From Nageia nagi (lineage: Eukaryota > Pinophyta): 64,000 nucleotides of DNA. The notes below the pieces were generated by a model. The model was given only the letters and a program-made list of their open reading frames with translations. It was not told the origin of the DNA and made no database searches. Below, one piece after another: positions 43,701-52,847 of this stretch (within the stretch, counting starts at the first letter, position 1; each line of letters starts with the position of its first letter). A program made the position numbers and the translations under genes. The stretch lies in the NCBI GenBank assembly GCA_050084985.1, contig JBITNC010000001.1, positions 15,686,001-15,750,000 of the forward strand, read 5' to 3'.

Positions 43701-46700
43701 CTCAACGCATGCACATAATGAACAGTATGAACACAACGTTGAGATCCAAATGAGCCCACGGCTTGTATTATGATCAACAATGAAGTACAATACAAAATAT
43801 GCCCAAAGGGTTGACGTCAACCTCCTGGGAGCTGAACTGGCCGAATGACTCTCCTGAAACTGTTGGACGAACTATGGGACAACAGCACCTCCTCACAATT
43901 TGACTCCTCCCCATTGAAGTGGCCTTCCTCAAATCTGGATAACCACTCGCATGGTAGAGACTCTACCTCGAATCCATCAGATGGGCAATGGTGCTCCAAC
44001 AATTGCCGTAGATTGTTAGGTTCCCTATGCTTGCCAACCTTCTTAGGTGCTCCACCTAGGGAATATACTTAGCGTTTCACTAAGGTTGTGTCCACCGAAC
44101 AATCTATGAGTGTAAGAGTAATAATAATCAATTGGTAATTATCAATGAGGCCCTTATGTCTATTTATACTTTACATCATGTTCGGTTCTCACCTTAGAAT
44201 CATCCCAGACCCATCTTATCCAACATTGGGGTCAAAGAGGTCAACCATGCCAATGTGGGGGTCATTATGGCCCAGTGTGCCAACGTGGGGTCATGAAGGC
44301 CTATCAAGCTGATGTGGGGGTCATAATGGCTCATTAGGCTGATGTGGGGTCCTGGAGTGCTCAAGTGCTAATGTGGGGGTGTGGGGCCCTCCCCAATGTT
44401 GCGCAAGCATGCTAGTGTCTGTCCAATCCATAAATGCATCACTACACCTTGGGAGTCCTACAATTCAGGATCTCCAACACAATATGAACCTACCCTACTA
44501 CTCAGGAGCTACCACTTGGAGCTCATAGTGGGGTCCATAAGACCCATAAAACTCTTATCCTGAGTTTACAACAATAAACTACAAAGCACATGAAATAGAT
44601 ATAATACAAGGTGACCCAAAGGGTCCCATTGCAGATTCAAGGGGGACGTCACACAGCATTAATGTTTTTATTAGTTGTGTTAGCTAACTGTTCCTGCAAA
44701 ACCAGACTAGTCTTAGAGTAGACTTTGAGAGTCTATTCTTTCTTATTATCCTCCACAGCTTTGTTCAAACTAGTCTCCTTCACCTTCCAAGCAGCCTTAT
44801 CCTTTCTTTCTTGCACATCGTTGCCTTTCGAGGTATCCCTGTTATATCAGCAGTTTCTGTCCAAGACCTGTTTTACCACATCTCCTACAACCAAAAGGAT
44901 TATCTTCGTAAGTCAGCTTCCATGTCAAGGTTCCTTTGCTTGAGGCTAGTTTGATAGATCTTGCTAGAGATTTATCTTTTTTCAACCAGCACACAAAGTT
45001 TAGCAAAGAACAACTTCTTCCTCTCCTTAGTTGCATCATCCAGTGACAAGAACCTTCCTATACTGTTACTTATAGTTTCAAAAATTTCGTTTTCCCAGAA
45101 TTCCAAAGGTAACACTGGAAGTTTAACCCAATTGGGAGCGACCTCTATATTTTCAGCCTCTGGGTTGAAGCTTGAAACCAGGTGCATATTTTTTCAGAAA
45201 ATGTCCAAAACGGCCCATGAACCATGGGCCTCCTACAAAGACACCATCCCCGTGAAAGCCTTTGGAAAGAGCTGAGAAATCCACATGCCCCTTAACCATC
45301 CACTTGTGGCTAGCCCATTATTTAATCTGCTCAAGGGACAGTCTTGAACCAATAAATATTTTCAATCAGGCTATTGCCCATTTGACTTTGGACCCTATCT
45401 CAAATCTTGTTAGGATTTTTAAGAACAAATCCCTTTTCCATCAGTTTTTGTGGGGATGAAAATCTTTTTCTCCCTTCCCACCAGTTTGGATGTATTTCTA
45501 CCCTTCACTTGATCTGTCCTTCTATACACAATGTAATAAAATAAGAAGTCAATGTCTCTTGAGGTTCAAGCAAGCCAAGAGTCATGTGGGAGTTAACAAA
45601 AAATGCCATAAGAATTCAACTGGCATTTGAAACTGAAGGGTAATACTTAAAATGTAATATATTGTACATTTGTTACTTCTATTTTTGTGTGGTGTTGCTG
45701 TGTATATACTAGGACTGTATATACTGATTTGAGAGCAATACAAGACTGCATTGAAGTACGAAAATTTGGTCTACTTTCTTATTTTGCTGTGTTAATCTGT
45801 GTGAGGTATGTTCATTTGGTTTTGGTAGTTTGCTGTCATGTTTGTTGCGTCTGCAATTCCTGTTTGAAAGCGATTCACAAAATGAGTAAGTGCAATCTGA
45901 GTTAACAAAATTAACAATCCACAAAGCAATTAACAACTCAAATAAGGAATAACAGATTTATCAATAAGAATGCAATGTAGATAAATCCTCAAATGCGAAA
46001 CAGCACTTTAAGAGGGTAGGGTCTCCAGATTCGCAGAAGGAAGAAGACTTATTACTAATGTTTGATGATAATTATAGATCACCTGACTAACTTATTTATA
46101 AACAGCTCACTAATAGCACTAACCATAGGCCAGATCAATTAATCTTTTCAGAAGCGGTTTATTCTAGAAATATAATCATGTCGTATTTTTTTCTAATGTT
46201 AATTTCTTTCCTAGTTTACTTCAATTATGAATAGAAAATAGATATAAAAAAGTAAAGAAAGGCTTACAGTTAAGTTTTTTTTAATTGTTTCAATTACAAG
46301 AAGGTGTACAGAATTGTTTTAGTCCAGCTTTTTTCCTCCAGTAATTAGCATTTTCCAGATATATTGGTTAATTTTAAAGTGATTGACGAGTAGAAGAATA
46401 TATTTAGACAAGGACAGAAGAATGAGAGAACATAGTAGTGAATATAGAAGCAGTATGAAGGATGCAATTTCATGGACCAGAGACTCACAGATCAGACCTT
46501 GATTCCAAATATTGAGATAAGTTTAGGGATCCCAACATTTATACTGGATAGTGGAATCCATTTCAGAGTGCAGAACTAGATAGTTATGAAAGACAAGAGT
46601 GCAGGCTGCCATGGAATTTTAGTTAACTTAAAGAAGATAACACTGGACACCTTCATGATATGTTGGAGAAGTTGATAATTGAAAACCATGATAATTGGTT

Positions 46701-47709
46701 TGAATGACTGGAAGGATGGTGGCCTTTAAAAAGAGTCACATGCACACTTTTCCATTATTCAAGTAACCGATGAAAGGAACACAGCTTAGAAGATATCAGG
46801 TAAAAAGTTGCCTAATTGTCAGCTTCTATTGCAGTTCAGTGGCATATTAATAGATCCTTAAGGCGGTTTACTGTTATAGTATTGCCTTCTGCATACACAC
46901 TGACTTGACATGATCTGTTTATACCAAATCAAAACTGATAAAGATGAATAAATAGACAATCACAAAGCTAATCTGATGATTTGTACTTTTCTCCAACATT
47001 TAAACTGTTGAAAACCATGGACCAACTATGAATTGAACCCAAGATTTCCTAATTACCAGTGGAAGTACTTTACTGCTGATCTACCTCTCCTTTTTGGGTC
47101 AAGCTTTTTCCCTGAAGTGTGCTTGAGCTCACCTTTGTCTTTGATACCATATTGAAAGTCGAGGATCCCCTGATTACTGGCCAGGTGCGTCACCTTAAAA
47201 CTACCTGCCCTCTCTGAGTTGAGCTTTTTTCCTTAAGTGTCAATTGACCTTTCTGTTTGTTTACGCTCTGCATTAGTGGCAATGTTTCTGAAGTTAATCT
47301 AGATGCGCAAAAGTAGTAACATAAATACACATTGTATATATTAATTATTCAAAATCTGTGCAGGGTGTATTGCTTGGTCTCTCAAACACAGCAGGAGTAC
47401 TTGCTGGTGTTTTTGGAACAGCAGCAACTGGTTACATACTACAACATGGTTTGTGCTTGCAAGATGAATAGACAATGTTCTCAATTGATCTTATCTTGAA
47501 TTTCGTACATTATCACTCTTTTCTTATTGAGATAGATGCTGATAAAGTTTCTATATGATGAGATTATTGTAGGCTGAAATTTAGGATTTACCTTGCTTTC
47601 CAATGTTGTAGGTTCTTGGGATGATGTATTCAAGGTTGCAGTTGGCCTGTATCTGCTTGGGACCGTAGTATGGAATATGTTTGCAACAGGAGAAAGAGTA
47701 TTTGATTAA
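28635..47709 (+). CDS. PHT4: PHT4-family anion/phosphate transporter, 3' part (5 exons)
   Basis: Five spliced segments (28635-28772, 31127-31228, 31358-31423, 47364-47448, 47612-47709) encode a continuous C-terminal ~162 residues of a major facilitator transporter. Signatures include [78 protein letters not shown] and [15 protein letters not shown]. These match plant PHT4 proteins (anion transporter ANTR type), closest in memory to the plastid/thylakoid PHT4;1 group, which moves inorganic phosphate. All introns have GT-AG ends and compatible phases. The segments cover roughly the last four membrane helices. The stop is TAA at 47707-47709. The N-terminal exons with the plastid transit peptide were not found upstream, so the gene is partial here. 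There is no frameshift or stop, so it is probably functional. Which PHT4 member it is remains uncertain. Confidence 0.9.
29470..30537 (+). repeat. Family B-like LTR in PHT4 intron 1, opposite orientation
   Basis: Starts TGTGACATCTTCCTTGTAC and carries the inverted family B blocks: 'ggaccccactgtgagctcc', 'tgtgggaatcccaagg', 'gacccccacgttg', 'ccatcgttgggg' and 'ccatccgatggtattccgagg'. Family B LTRs elsewhere in the window read in the other direction. The far end is diverged. ACATG occurs at 29465-29469 and again at 30538-30542, but the bases before the second copy do not end in CA, so the target duplication is doubtful. Confidence 0.55.
31127..31228 (+). CDS. PHT4: PHT4 exon b
   Basis: 102 bp, 34 codons, between acceptor ctgcag and donor gtatgt. 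It encodes [19 protein letters not shown] followed by the start of the next helix, [10 protein letters not shown]. Both ends are in phase 0, continuous with exons a and c. Confidence 0.93.
31358..31423 (+). CDS. PHT4: PHT4 exon c
   Basis: 66 bp, 22 codons, between acceptor ttttgtag and donor gtgagt. It encodes [20 protein letters not shown] and then YA. It lies only 129 bp after exon b and is followed by the 15.9-kb intron 3 (31424-47363). Confidence 0.93.
32256..32627 (-). other. Unrecognised 123-codon open frame
   Basis: An uninterrupted minus-strand frame in PHT4 intron 3 with no motif I recognise. The plus strand across the same bases is also mostly open (words such as [19 protein letters not shown]), so the coding direction, if any, is unclear. 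It may be a fragment of an uncharacterised repeat. Confidence 0.25.
32760..33320 (-). repeat. Diverged LTR-like fragment
   Basis: Contains 'tgcctcggaatgccaccagatggga', 'agcagggtgccct' and 'cctcaatgttgcg' blocks in the same order and orientation as the family B LTRs ('cagaatgccacggaatgggc', 'cttatgctgtag'). The similarity is weak and no ends are visible. Confidence 0.35.
33328..34450 (+). repeat. LTR-like repeat D, copy 1
   Basis: Begins TGTAATGTCCCC. It shares with 34815-35720, in the same order, 'tttctactattgca', 'taggtgt...ttttat', 'tctaggttgggtcggcca' and a TATA-like stretch followed by 'gaag(t)gagc(a)c'. TATAAAAG lies near 33801 in plus orientation, as in an LTR promoter. The two copies are diverged and no target duplication was found, so they may be solo or truncated LTRs. 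Confidence 0.45.
34480..34810 (-). repeat. Truncated family B-like LTR end
   Basis: Carries the terminal family B blocks 'cttgggatctc', 'agggagacgtcccacattgggtctcacaa', 'tcctatcctaggttaca' and 'ggaccccatgggtc', between the two copies of repeat D. Only the part nearest the LTR terminus is present. Confidence 0.45.
34815..35720 (+). repeat. LTR-like repeat D, copy 2
   Basis: A diverged second copy of 33328-34450, with 'agatttctactattgcaggcacgga', 'gaattaaatctaattaggtgtc', 'actgggttgggttggccaacc' and a TATA-like 'ctatataagga' at about 35260. The ends are not defined. Confidence 0.45.
35900..36540 (+). repeat. Family A-type promoter modules in intron 3
   Basis: Two similar blocks about 220 bp apart share 'catgcgcaccctctttgag' and 'cttaaatggccaacca', followed by 'gatgacac/tttgtcc'. 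They have TATA-like boxes at 36150-36157 and 36384-36391. The arrangement, and 'tataaatatcaagt' with CA-rich sequence behind it, matches 780-900 in front of family A copy 1. No family A coding part follows. Confidence 0.5.
36949..37930 (-). repeat. Possible solo LTR
   Basis: Ends GGGGACATTACA at 37919-37930, the inverted form of a common plant LTR start, and is AT-rich and non-coding. The other end and a target duplication are uncertain: the bases after 37930 (AGGAG) were not found at a matching position upstream. Confidence 0.3.
38027..39130 (-). repeat. Gypsy 3' LTR (family B)
   Basis: 1104 bp, TGTGATGATCC to GGGGATGTCACA on the plus strand. In element sense a small array of 'gacccccacgttggc' words (about 38845 down to 38720) lies directly upstream of TATAAATA (38661-38668, minus strand). 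Confidence 0.93.
39131..39150 (-). other. Gypsy polypurine tract
   Basis: On the minus strand AGGAGGGGAGGCTT abuts the 3' LTR, the expected position for the plus-strand primer. Confidence 0.75.
39160..40484 (-). pseudogene. Gypsy integrase and chromodomain, broken
   Basis: The integrase zinc-binding part is at ~40480-40270 (H near [15 protein letters not shown]). The catalytic core follows with [20 protein letters not shown] (first Asp), IVSDRDSKF (second Asp) and [11 protein letters not shown] (Glu), to ~39890. The C-terminal part runs 39783-39300 ([31 protein letters not shown]). It ends with a chromodomain remnant, IREYLIK[15 protein letters not shown], at ~39260-39190, where the conserved Trp codon has become TAG. 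Other stops separate the segments. The chromodomain, which in active relatives targets insertion to chromatin marks, assigns the element to the chromoviruses. Confidence 0.88.
40481..41995 (-). pseudogene. Gypsy reverse transcriptase and RNase H, broken
   Basis: The RT starts at ~41990 with LPPSLGFE, then [19 protein letters not shown] frame change near 41700 leads to [20 protein letters not shown] and [15 protein letters not shown]. The FFDDI catalytic motif is intact at about 41350 but followed by a stop. RNase H is open at 40978-40481 with [16 protein letters not shown] (Asp), [20 protein letters not shown] (Glu) and [12 protein letters not shown] (Asp), and ends ANALSR. At least five stops or frame changes occur, so it is inactive. 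Confidence 0.92.
42040..42990. mobile_element. Probable solo LTR nested in the gypsy element
   Basis: 951 bp beginning TGTAATTTCCC and ending TTCCTTACA (TGTAA/TTACA inverted ends). It is flanked by GTCCT (42035-42039) and ATCCT (42991-42995), a 5-bp duplication with one mismatch. It is AT-rich and non-coding, and does not resemble family B. It separates the gag remnant from the start of the reverse transcriptase. A solo LTR of a different family fits best. Confidence 0.6.
42991..43500 (-). pseudogene. Gypsy gag remnant
   Basis: Only ~500 bp lie between the primer binding site and the nested LTR, with scraps of basic and acidic protein (for example [13 protein letters not shown] and [16 protein letters not shown]) in several frames. 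No CCHC zinc knuckle or protease DSG/DTG motif is seen. In complete relatives this part is usually well over 1 kb, so most of gag and protease has been deleted. Confidence 0.55.
43507..43519 (-). other. Gypsy primer binding site (tRNA-Met type)
   Basis: On the minus strand TGGTATCAGAGCC starts two bases inside the 5' LTR. It is the standard 13-base match to plant initiator tRNA-Met. Confidence 0.92.
43522..44653 (-). repeat. Gypsy 5' LTR (family B)
   Basis: 1132 bp, TGTGATGATCC to GGGACGTCACA on the plus strand. It is about 28 bp longer than the 3' LTR because of an extra 'gctgatgtgggggtcataatgg'-type unit around 44310-44350. A TATAAATA (44161-44168, minus strand) lies downstream of that repeat block in element sense, which suggests the block is an upstream enhancer. 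Confidence 0.93.
44830..45470 (-). pseudogene. LINE ORF1 (DUF4283) relic
   Basis: Minus-strand frames give [12 protein letters not shown], then [40 protein letters not shown] and, after a frame change, [15 protein letters not shown]. This is the order of the DUF4283 domain and the following zinc-knuckle-like CxxC of plant L1-type LINE ORF1 proteins, which bind RNA. The frame breaks several times and no endonuclease or reverse transcriptase is nearby, so it is a fragment. It adjoins the gypsy element in intron 3. Confidence 0.75.
45471..47029. other. Intron sequence, nothing recognised
   Basis: AT-rich intron DNA between the LINE relic and the tRNA-like modules. The short open frames at 45687-45936 on both strands have no recognisable content. 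Confidence 0.4.
47030..47245 (-). repeat. Tandem pair of tRNA-like (SINE-like) modules
   Basis: Read on the minus strand, 47095-47030 gives GGAGAGGTAGATCAGCAGT (A-box-like TAGATCAGCAGTAAAG), then TTGGGTTCAATTC (B-box-like GGTTCAATTC), as in tRNA-derived SINE heads. A diverged second copy lies at ~47222-47160. Both share the flanking 'gagcttttt(t)ccct(g)aagtg' about 122 bp apart. They are not convincing functional tRNA genes. They sit ~120 bp upstream of PHT4 exon d. Confidence 0.45.
47364..47448 (+). CDS. PHT4: PHT4 exon d
   Basis: 85 bp (28 codons plus one base), after acceptor ctgtgcag and before donor gtttgt. It encodes [20 protein letters not shown] and then ATGYILQH. It continues exon c in phase although separated from it by almost 16 kb of nested elements. 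Confidence 0.93.
47612..47709 (+). CDS. PHT4: PHT4 exon e (terminal coding exon)
   Basis: 98 bp after acceptor ttgtag, completing the split Gly codon from exon d. It encodes [20 protein letters not shown] and the tail [11 protein letters not shown], with TAA at 47707-47709. The last membrane helix and a short charged tail are as expected for the PHT4 family. Confidence 0.93.
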
Positions 47710-48400
47710 ATTTTATCACATTCTTGATCCAATTTTTACCAGATATGAAGAAAAGTAATAGGCTATCAGCACAGCAATGAAGGGGTTTTCATAGAGCCAG
47801 AAAATAAGAATGCGGAATATTTGAAATTGAATTGGCCAGACAAGTAAGAAGTTGCATGCCAATGCTTATTGCAGTGATTTACCAGTATGTTGTTATTTAT
47901 TGTTAACAGATAACTTATAAGGATGAAATGGTCCCAAAAATGTGGTTAAATATCCAAATAGCTCCCACGAAAATGCAGAAGGGTTTATTTGTATCATGCC
48001 AATATTTGATTGACCCCATGCTTCACTCTGTATTTCGACCAAAGGTACATTGCCGCCTTCATATGTAATAGAATTGAAGTATTTAATGCAATTTTACTCT
48101 GTTAATCTATCTTCCTCTGGTTGAATTCAAAGAGCTAATTGAGCAAGGGTGGTGATTTTGTTTGACATTATCATTTGCATAGATGCAACACTATTTGTAG
48201 CTGTGAGTTTACAACAGAAGTGGACATTTATAGCTTGTGCTCAAGCGTCACCTAACAAGGGTTTAATTTGCAAAGAACAGCTCATTCCAGAGCCATTGGT
48301 TGTGGAGAAAAACTAAGGTTAAATTTCTTAATTCATAGAATTTAGATGCCTTCTTCCAATATCAGGTACATAAATTTTAACTCCAAGTATTTTATTTACA
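47710..48400 (+). other. Probable PHT4 3' untranslated region
   Basis: Sequence directly after the TAA stop. The closest poly(A)-signal-like word seen early on is 'aaaataagaatg' near 47800. The actual cleavage site cannot be fixed from sequence alone. No other gene is visible here. Confidence 0.35.
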
Positions 48401-51400
48401 TTGTAACTTGGTATGTGACTTAGAGTTTAACACTCGATTTCTGCCATGTTAATTTTCTCATGGAAAACATTGAATTCCAGAAAAACTAAAATTGTTTTAT
48501 TGAGAAAAAAATACTGGCTGAAGGGGACAAGGCAAAAGAGAAGTTATAAAACAATGTAATGGTTTTAGGAATGAACCATGGTACGTACTTTCAGTGATTT
48601 GGAGAATTAAATGATTTCTCGCAATAGAATAAAAATGCAATAGAACAAACAATTATCATGCAATCGTTCCAGCTTAATTATGGTTCATTACACATTCCTG
48701 TGTAAAAATAATCTTGTAGTATACTTTCATTGAGGTATTTATAATGTCGGTAATCAGAACGTTAACATTTGACACATGTACCTAAGGTATCATGGTGATC
48801 TGTAAGAAAGCTTTGACGTATATAAAATTTTGGTTTTATTTTGCGTATTAATATACAACTTGACATTTAAGAGGTGTACGTAGAGTTTGGCAAACAACTT
48901 AAAACACAAACAAACAAGAAGGGTACAATTGTTTCTATCTACTATCGAAATCCATGTAGTGAACTAACAATTATGCTAGATTCAAATAAATAGAATACTA
49001 AATAAATATCCTATAAATGTTTAAGGTAGAATAAGATGCAAATGAAATATCGTTTTTTGGGCTCAATGGACCTTTTTGTGTCCCATGTTCAACTACAAGG
49101 TCTCTTACTTCTGGATGATCTACAAAGATGGAGGATGAGTTGATATAATAGAAATGTGACTGATATGAAATTCCAAACGTGTTAGATCATACGGGTCTGT
49201 TATATGATTGACAAACATGTTAAGGTGGTTTAAGTTGTTTGGAACCTATAACGAATTCATTCACATGGATTTGTTGAATTGATAGGACCATCTGTATGGA
49301 TGCCCAGTGTGCTTCATTCGAGATAGCAGACCTTGGATCTAGCGTCTTATGATATGATCATTTGGTTCCTTTCTTTAATAAAATGGTAAGATTCGGACCT
49401 GAATTGTATGAATCAAAAGATCAAAAGATTTGAATCCCTTGACTTGCTGGAATCAATATTTAAAACCCTACAATAAAGAAGTCAAAAGGATGTTAGCACT
49501 TTGAATAGCAAATCTATAATTAAGAGTTTGATCTGTAAACTTTGTAACGTATTCTATTCAAAAGTTCATCATTTACAGATATTCTCATAAAAATTTCAAC
49601 ACTCAATTTCTCAAGAAATGGGTTGATGGCAGTCTAAAATGGACCGATGGTGGTACTCTTATGAGAGAGTTTGATGATGAAATTTAAAATGCAATTGTGA
49701 AAATTGATAGAAAACACAAAATAATATTAAAATCAACATTCACACAATATAACACAGTCAAATTTATATTGGTTCCTCTCAATGTGGAAGTACATATGGA
49801 ATACACTGCCAGAACAGCAAACACTTTTCCAACCTGCAATCTCCTTGAATCAAATACGAATCTTCAATTGTCAAGTCTATGCTTCAACGATAACATAGAA
49901 TTGTTAAAACTACTCCCAACAACTTGTAATAATCTCGGAATGAATGCTTTTAGAACAAAATGGAAGAAGAAAATGCTTCAGCTCCCAAAAGTACCTGACT
50001 TTTCAAACTCCAAGAAAACTACCACAAGAAATGGATAGTTGGTGGTCCTCATGTGCTTAGAAATGAACCGTTGGCGGTCCTCATGTGCCTAGAAATGAAC
50101 TGTTTACGGTCCTCTTTTTGCACAGTTAGCTCACCAATTTTTGCAAACATGTCTAATTCCACACATGGAAACCAATGATGATAATTTCCACTCTTGAAAT
50201 TATACTCCGAAAATGACCTTTTTTGGATCAGAGTTAGATGATTTTTAATAGGAAAATGATTTTAAGTGTTGTATTTATGATCTGAAATTTATTTCGAAGT
50301 TGTAAAAATAAAAGTTTTCATATGTGTGATAATCTTTTCAAGGTGAAAAACGCTCCATATGCTCCACAACACTTTCGACGATATCGAAATCCGACAACAA
50401 GAATACAATTTATAAAGGTTATTATCTCTTGATAAATCAAATGCCAATGTAAATAAACAAATGCTAAACTTAAACCAAGCGACCCATTTTAAGTTAGGTC
50501 AAAAGGCTAGCGTAGGTGGCAAACATTGGAGGAAACATATTGGTGGAAGTGCCAATCAAACTCTCATTTAAATGCAATTGACCATGTTCTAAACCGTCAA
50601 TAGCCAGACGACCATGGGAAGCACTTGGGAAACCATAACCGTACACATATGGAGGTGTTCACAAAGTCACAATCAAAGGGAGTATTAATGACGTGGAGAA
50701 TCCTTCGTTTGGAAGCTAACGTGGACTGCGAAGTGGCATGCGTGGTGGGTGTCGACAAGAGTTTAGAAGCCATCGACCACTCTTCGTTGAGATAAGTCAT
50801 CGTTTCAAAAGATTGCCAACATGGAGGTCAAAATTGCATGACATAAGGGAATAACATCACGACCCAATGCGAGTTGCCAGCAGTCTGTTCACTAGCCGCG
50901 TACGAGGAGCCAAAGAAGGGAGCACTTTTTGACGTAATCTGTAGCCGTTGAAGCATTCGCCCGACCGCCTAACAAGAAGCCTGATCGCGAGCATTGAAAC
51001 TGCCAACGTGACAGTGCAATTGTTATTGGAATTCATTGTCAGTTAAATACAACGTCGACAGTTTAAAGGTGGTCAAACAGTCGAAGCCTCCACGCCAAGT
51101 AATCAATCCGCTTACTTTGGTATTTTGTTGGGAGTTAAAAATAGCTTGGTGGAATGTTATTTGGTGGGTTCATATTTGATTGTTAGAATATTATGGTTAT
51201 TAGGTGTTTGTTAGATATATTTAACAATGAGAATATTGTTAAATATAGAGATAAAAATAAATCCTTGAAAATAGTTAATAAATTTTAACAAAATATTTAG
51301 GAGAGAATATTGTTGGAGGAGAATATGGAGGAAATGAGAATATAATTTAAAGAGAGAATATATTTAAATTTGGTATTTTTTGTTTGTAATCACATATACT

Positions 51401-52350
51401 TCAAATTTGTAACTCTTAATGTTATAAAATGGGGGATGGAGATTGGAATAGGTTAAGTCCCTTTTAGTGGGATTTCTCTAAAATGGGAGAATGTGTGTGT
51501 GTGTGAAAAACTCCAAATGTGTGTGGGAGTTACACTATGTTTTGTGAAGACCTCAAGAAGAGGAAAAATATGTTTGAGAAAACAAAGAGATTCAGTAGCA
51601 GCCTCTAGTGATCATGTGAGTCGGTTTTGACAAACAAAAGAATGAAGTGAAAGAGATCATACAAGTGACATTGTAAAAAACTACCTACGATAATGGATCG
51701 TCATTTGCTGGAGGTAGACCACATCGATCAAAGCAAAGTAAATATGTCTGTACATCATTTTGTGTGATTTTTTGGTGTGCATTTTTATTTTTGTAAGCAC
51801 TAAAATAAATAAAATATGAGTTTCGAAGTAAACTCTTGAAGTAGGGTTTACGGATAAGAATGGATAGTTATATATGTGTAGTTCCTATTAGACATATTAA
51901 CACTAGTGATGAGCTATGGGTGAAATACATTTAAAAAATACCTAACCTAAGGTGTAAGAGATGTTTGAAGTTAAGAGGAGAAAATTGAGGTTGTAGTGAT
52001 AATTGATGAATAGTGTTGTACTAGGCAATTATGAATATTTATGTTACTTCATGTTAAAGACATTGATAATTACTTGTTACTTTTATATTGTGATCCATGT
52101 GTTACATCTTGTTTACTCTTTAATGAAAAATATTATGTTTCAATTCATGGATCAAATTGGTACTAATATTATTTATATTACTAATGTTATTGATAGACAC
52201 ATCAAAATGGAACAAGTACACATAACTCAAGAATAATGACTTATGTACCATCTTTGCATAAAACAATATAGGTAGGATAAGGTAACAATGACTACATAAT
52301 GTATTAACTAATGAGGAATATGCACATTTCCTGAAAAACCCAAATCCAAC
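48401..52350. other. No recognised gene
   Basis: AT-rich DNA. A 113-codon plus frame (49697-50038) is open but unrecognised, and its surroundings vaguely recall copia LTR sequence ('ggttcctctcaatgtgg'). A (TG)n run lies near 51490. The part from ~51130 has an LTR-like look ('tgttgggagttaa', 'ataaaatggggga') but no ends could be paired. Confidence 0.3.
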
Positions 52351-52847
52351 AACTCTTGTTCATTTGGTCATGGATTCAGATGATGATAATGATGAAAGAG
52401 TGAATAATGTTCATTAGGAACACCAAAGTGCAATGAATGATTTACTTGAATCAATCTATGATGATGTAGATATGAATGATACTCCTCATATAGATGATGA
52501 TGTAAGAGATGCTGATTTTTAAAATGATAGTACGTATAGTTCTTCCAAAACCCTTTTATATGAAGGGGCATCTTTAACCAAGTTGGGTGTGACCCTACTC
52601 TTGAATGTAAAAGCCTAATATTCATGGTCATACATAAGTCTCAATGATCTTCTCAACTATGAAATTTTTTTAATCTTACAATATTTGGATTTCTATTAAT
52701 TTATATATTAATTTTTATTTCATTATATAATATTTGATATAATAACTTTATTACTTTGTGCAGTATTAAATTTTGGTTACTAAAAGATAAGGTGCTTCCA
52801 AGAGAATGTCATCCCTCCTTCATGTAGAATGGCACAATTAATATTAA

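Larger units (their letters stand above)
38027..44653 (-). mobile_element. Decayed Ty3/gypsy chromovirus
   Basis: A 6627-bp minus-strand element with LTRs at 38027-39130 and 43522-44653 and a perfect 5-bp target duplication CAGCA (38022-38026 and 44654-44658). The primer binding site TGGTATCAGAGCC and the purine tract are in place. Reverse transcriptase, RNase H, integrase and a chromodomain remnant are recognisable in the gypsy order (RT before integrase), but stops and frame changes break them. Most of gag and protease is missing. The LTRs differ by many substitutions and a ~28-bp length difference, so the insertion is old. It lies in intron 3 of the PHT4 gene, in the opposite direction to that gene. 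Confidence 0.95.

Noticed and set aside
47030-47095. Functional tRNA gene
   Set aside because: Only A- and B-box-like words are present. A full cloverleaf could not be drawn convincingly and the module is duplicated with divergence, so a SINE-like relic is more likely.
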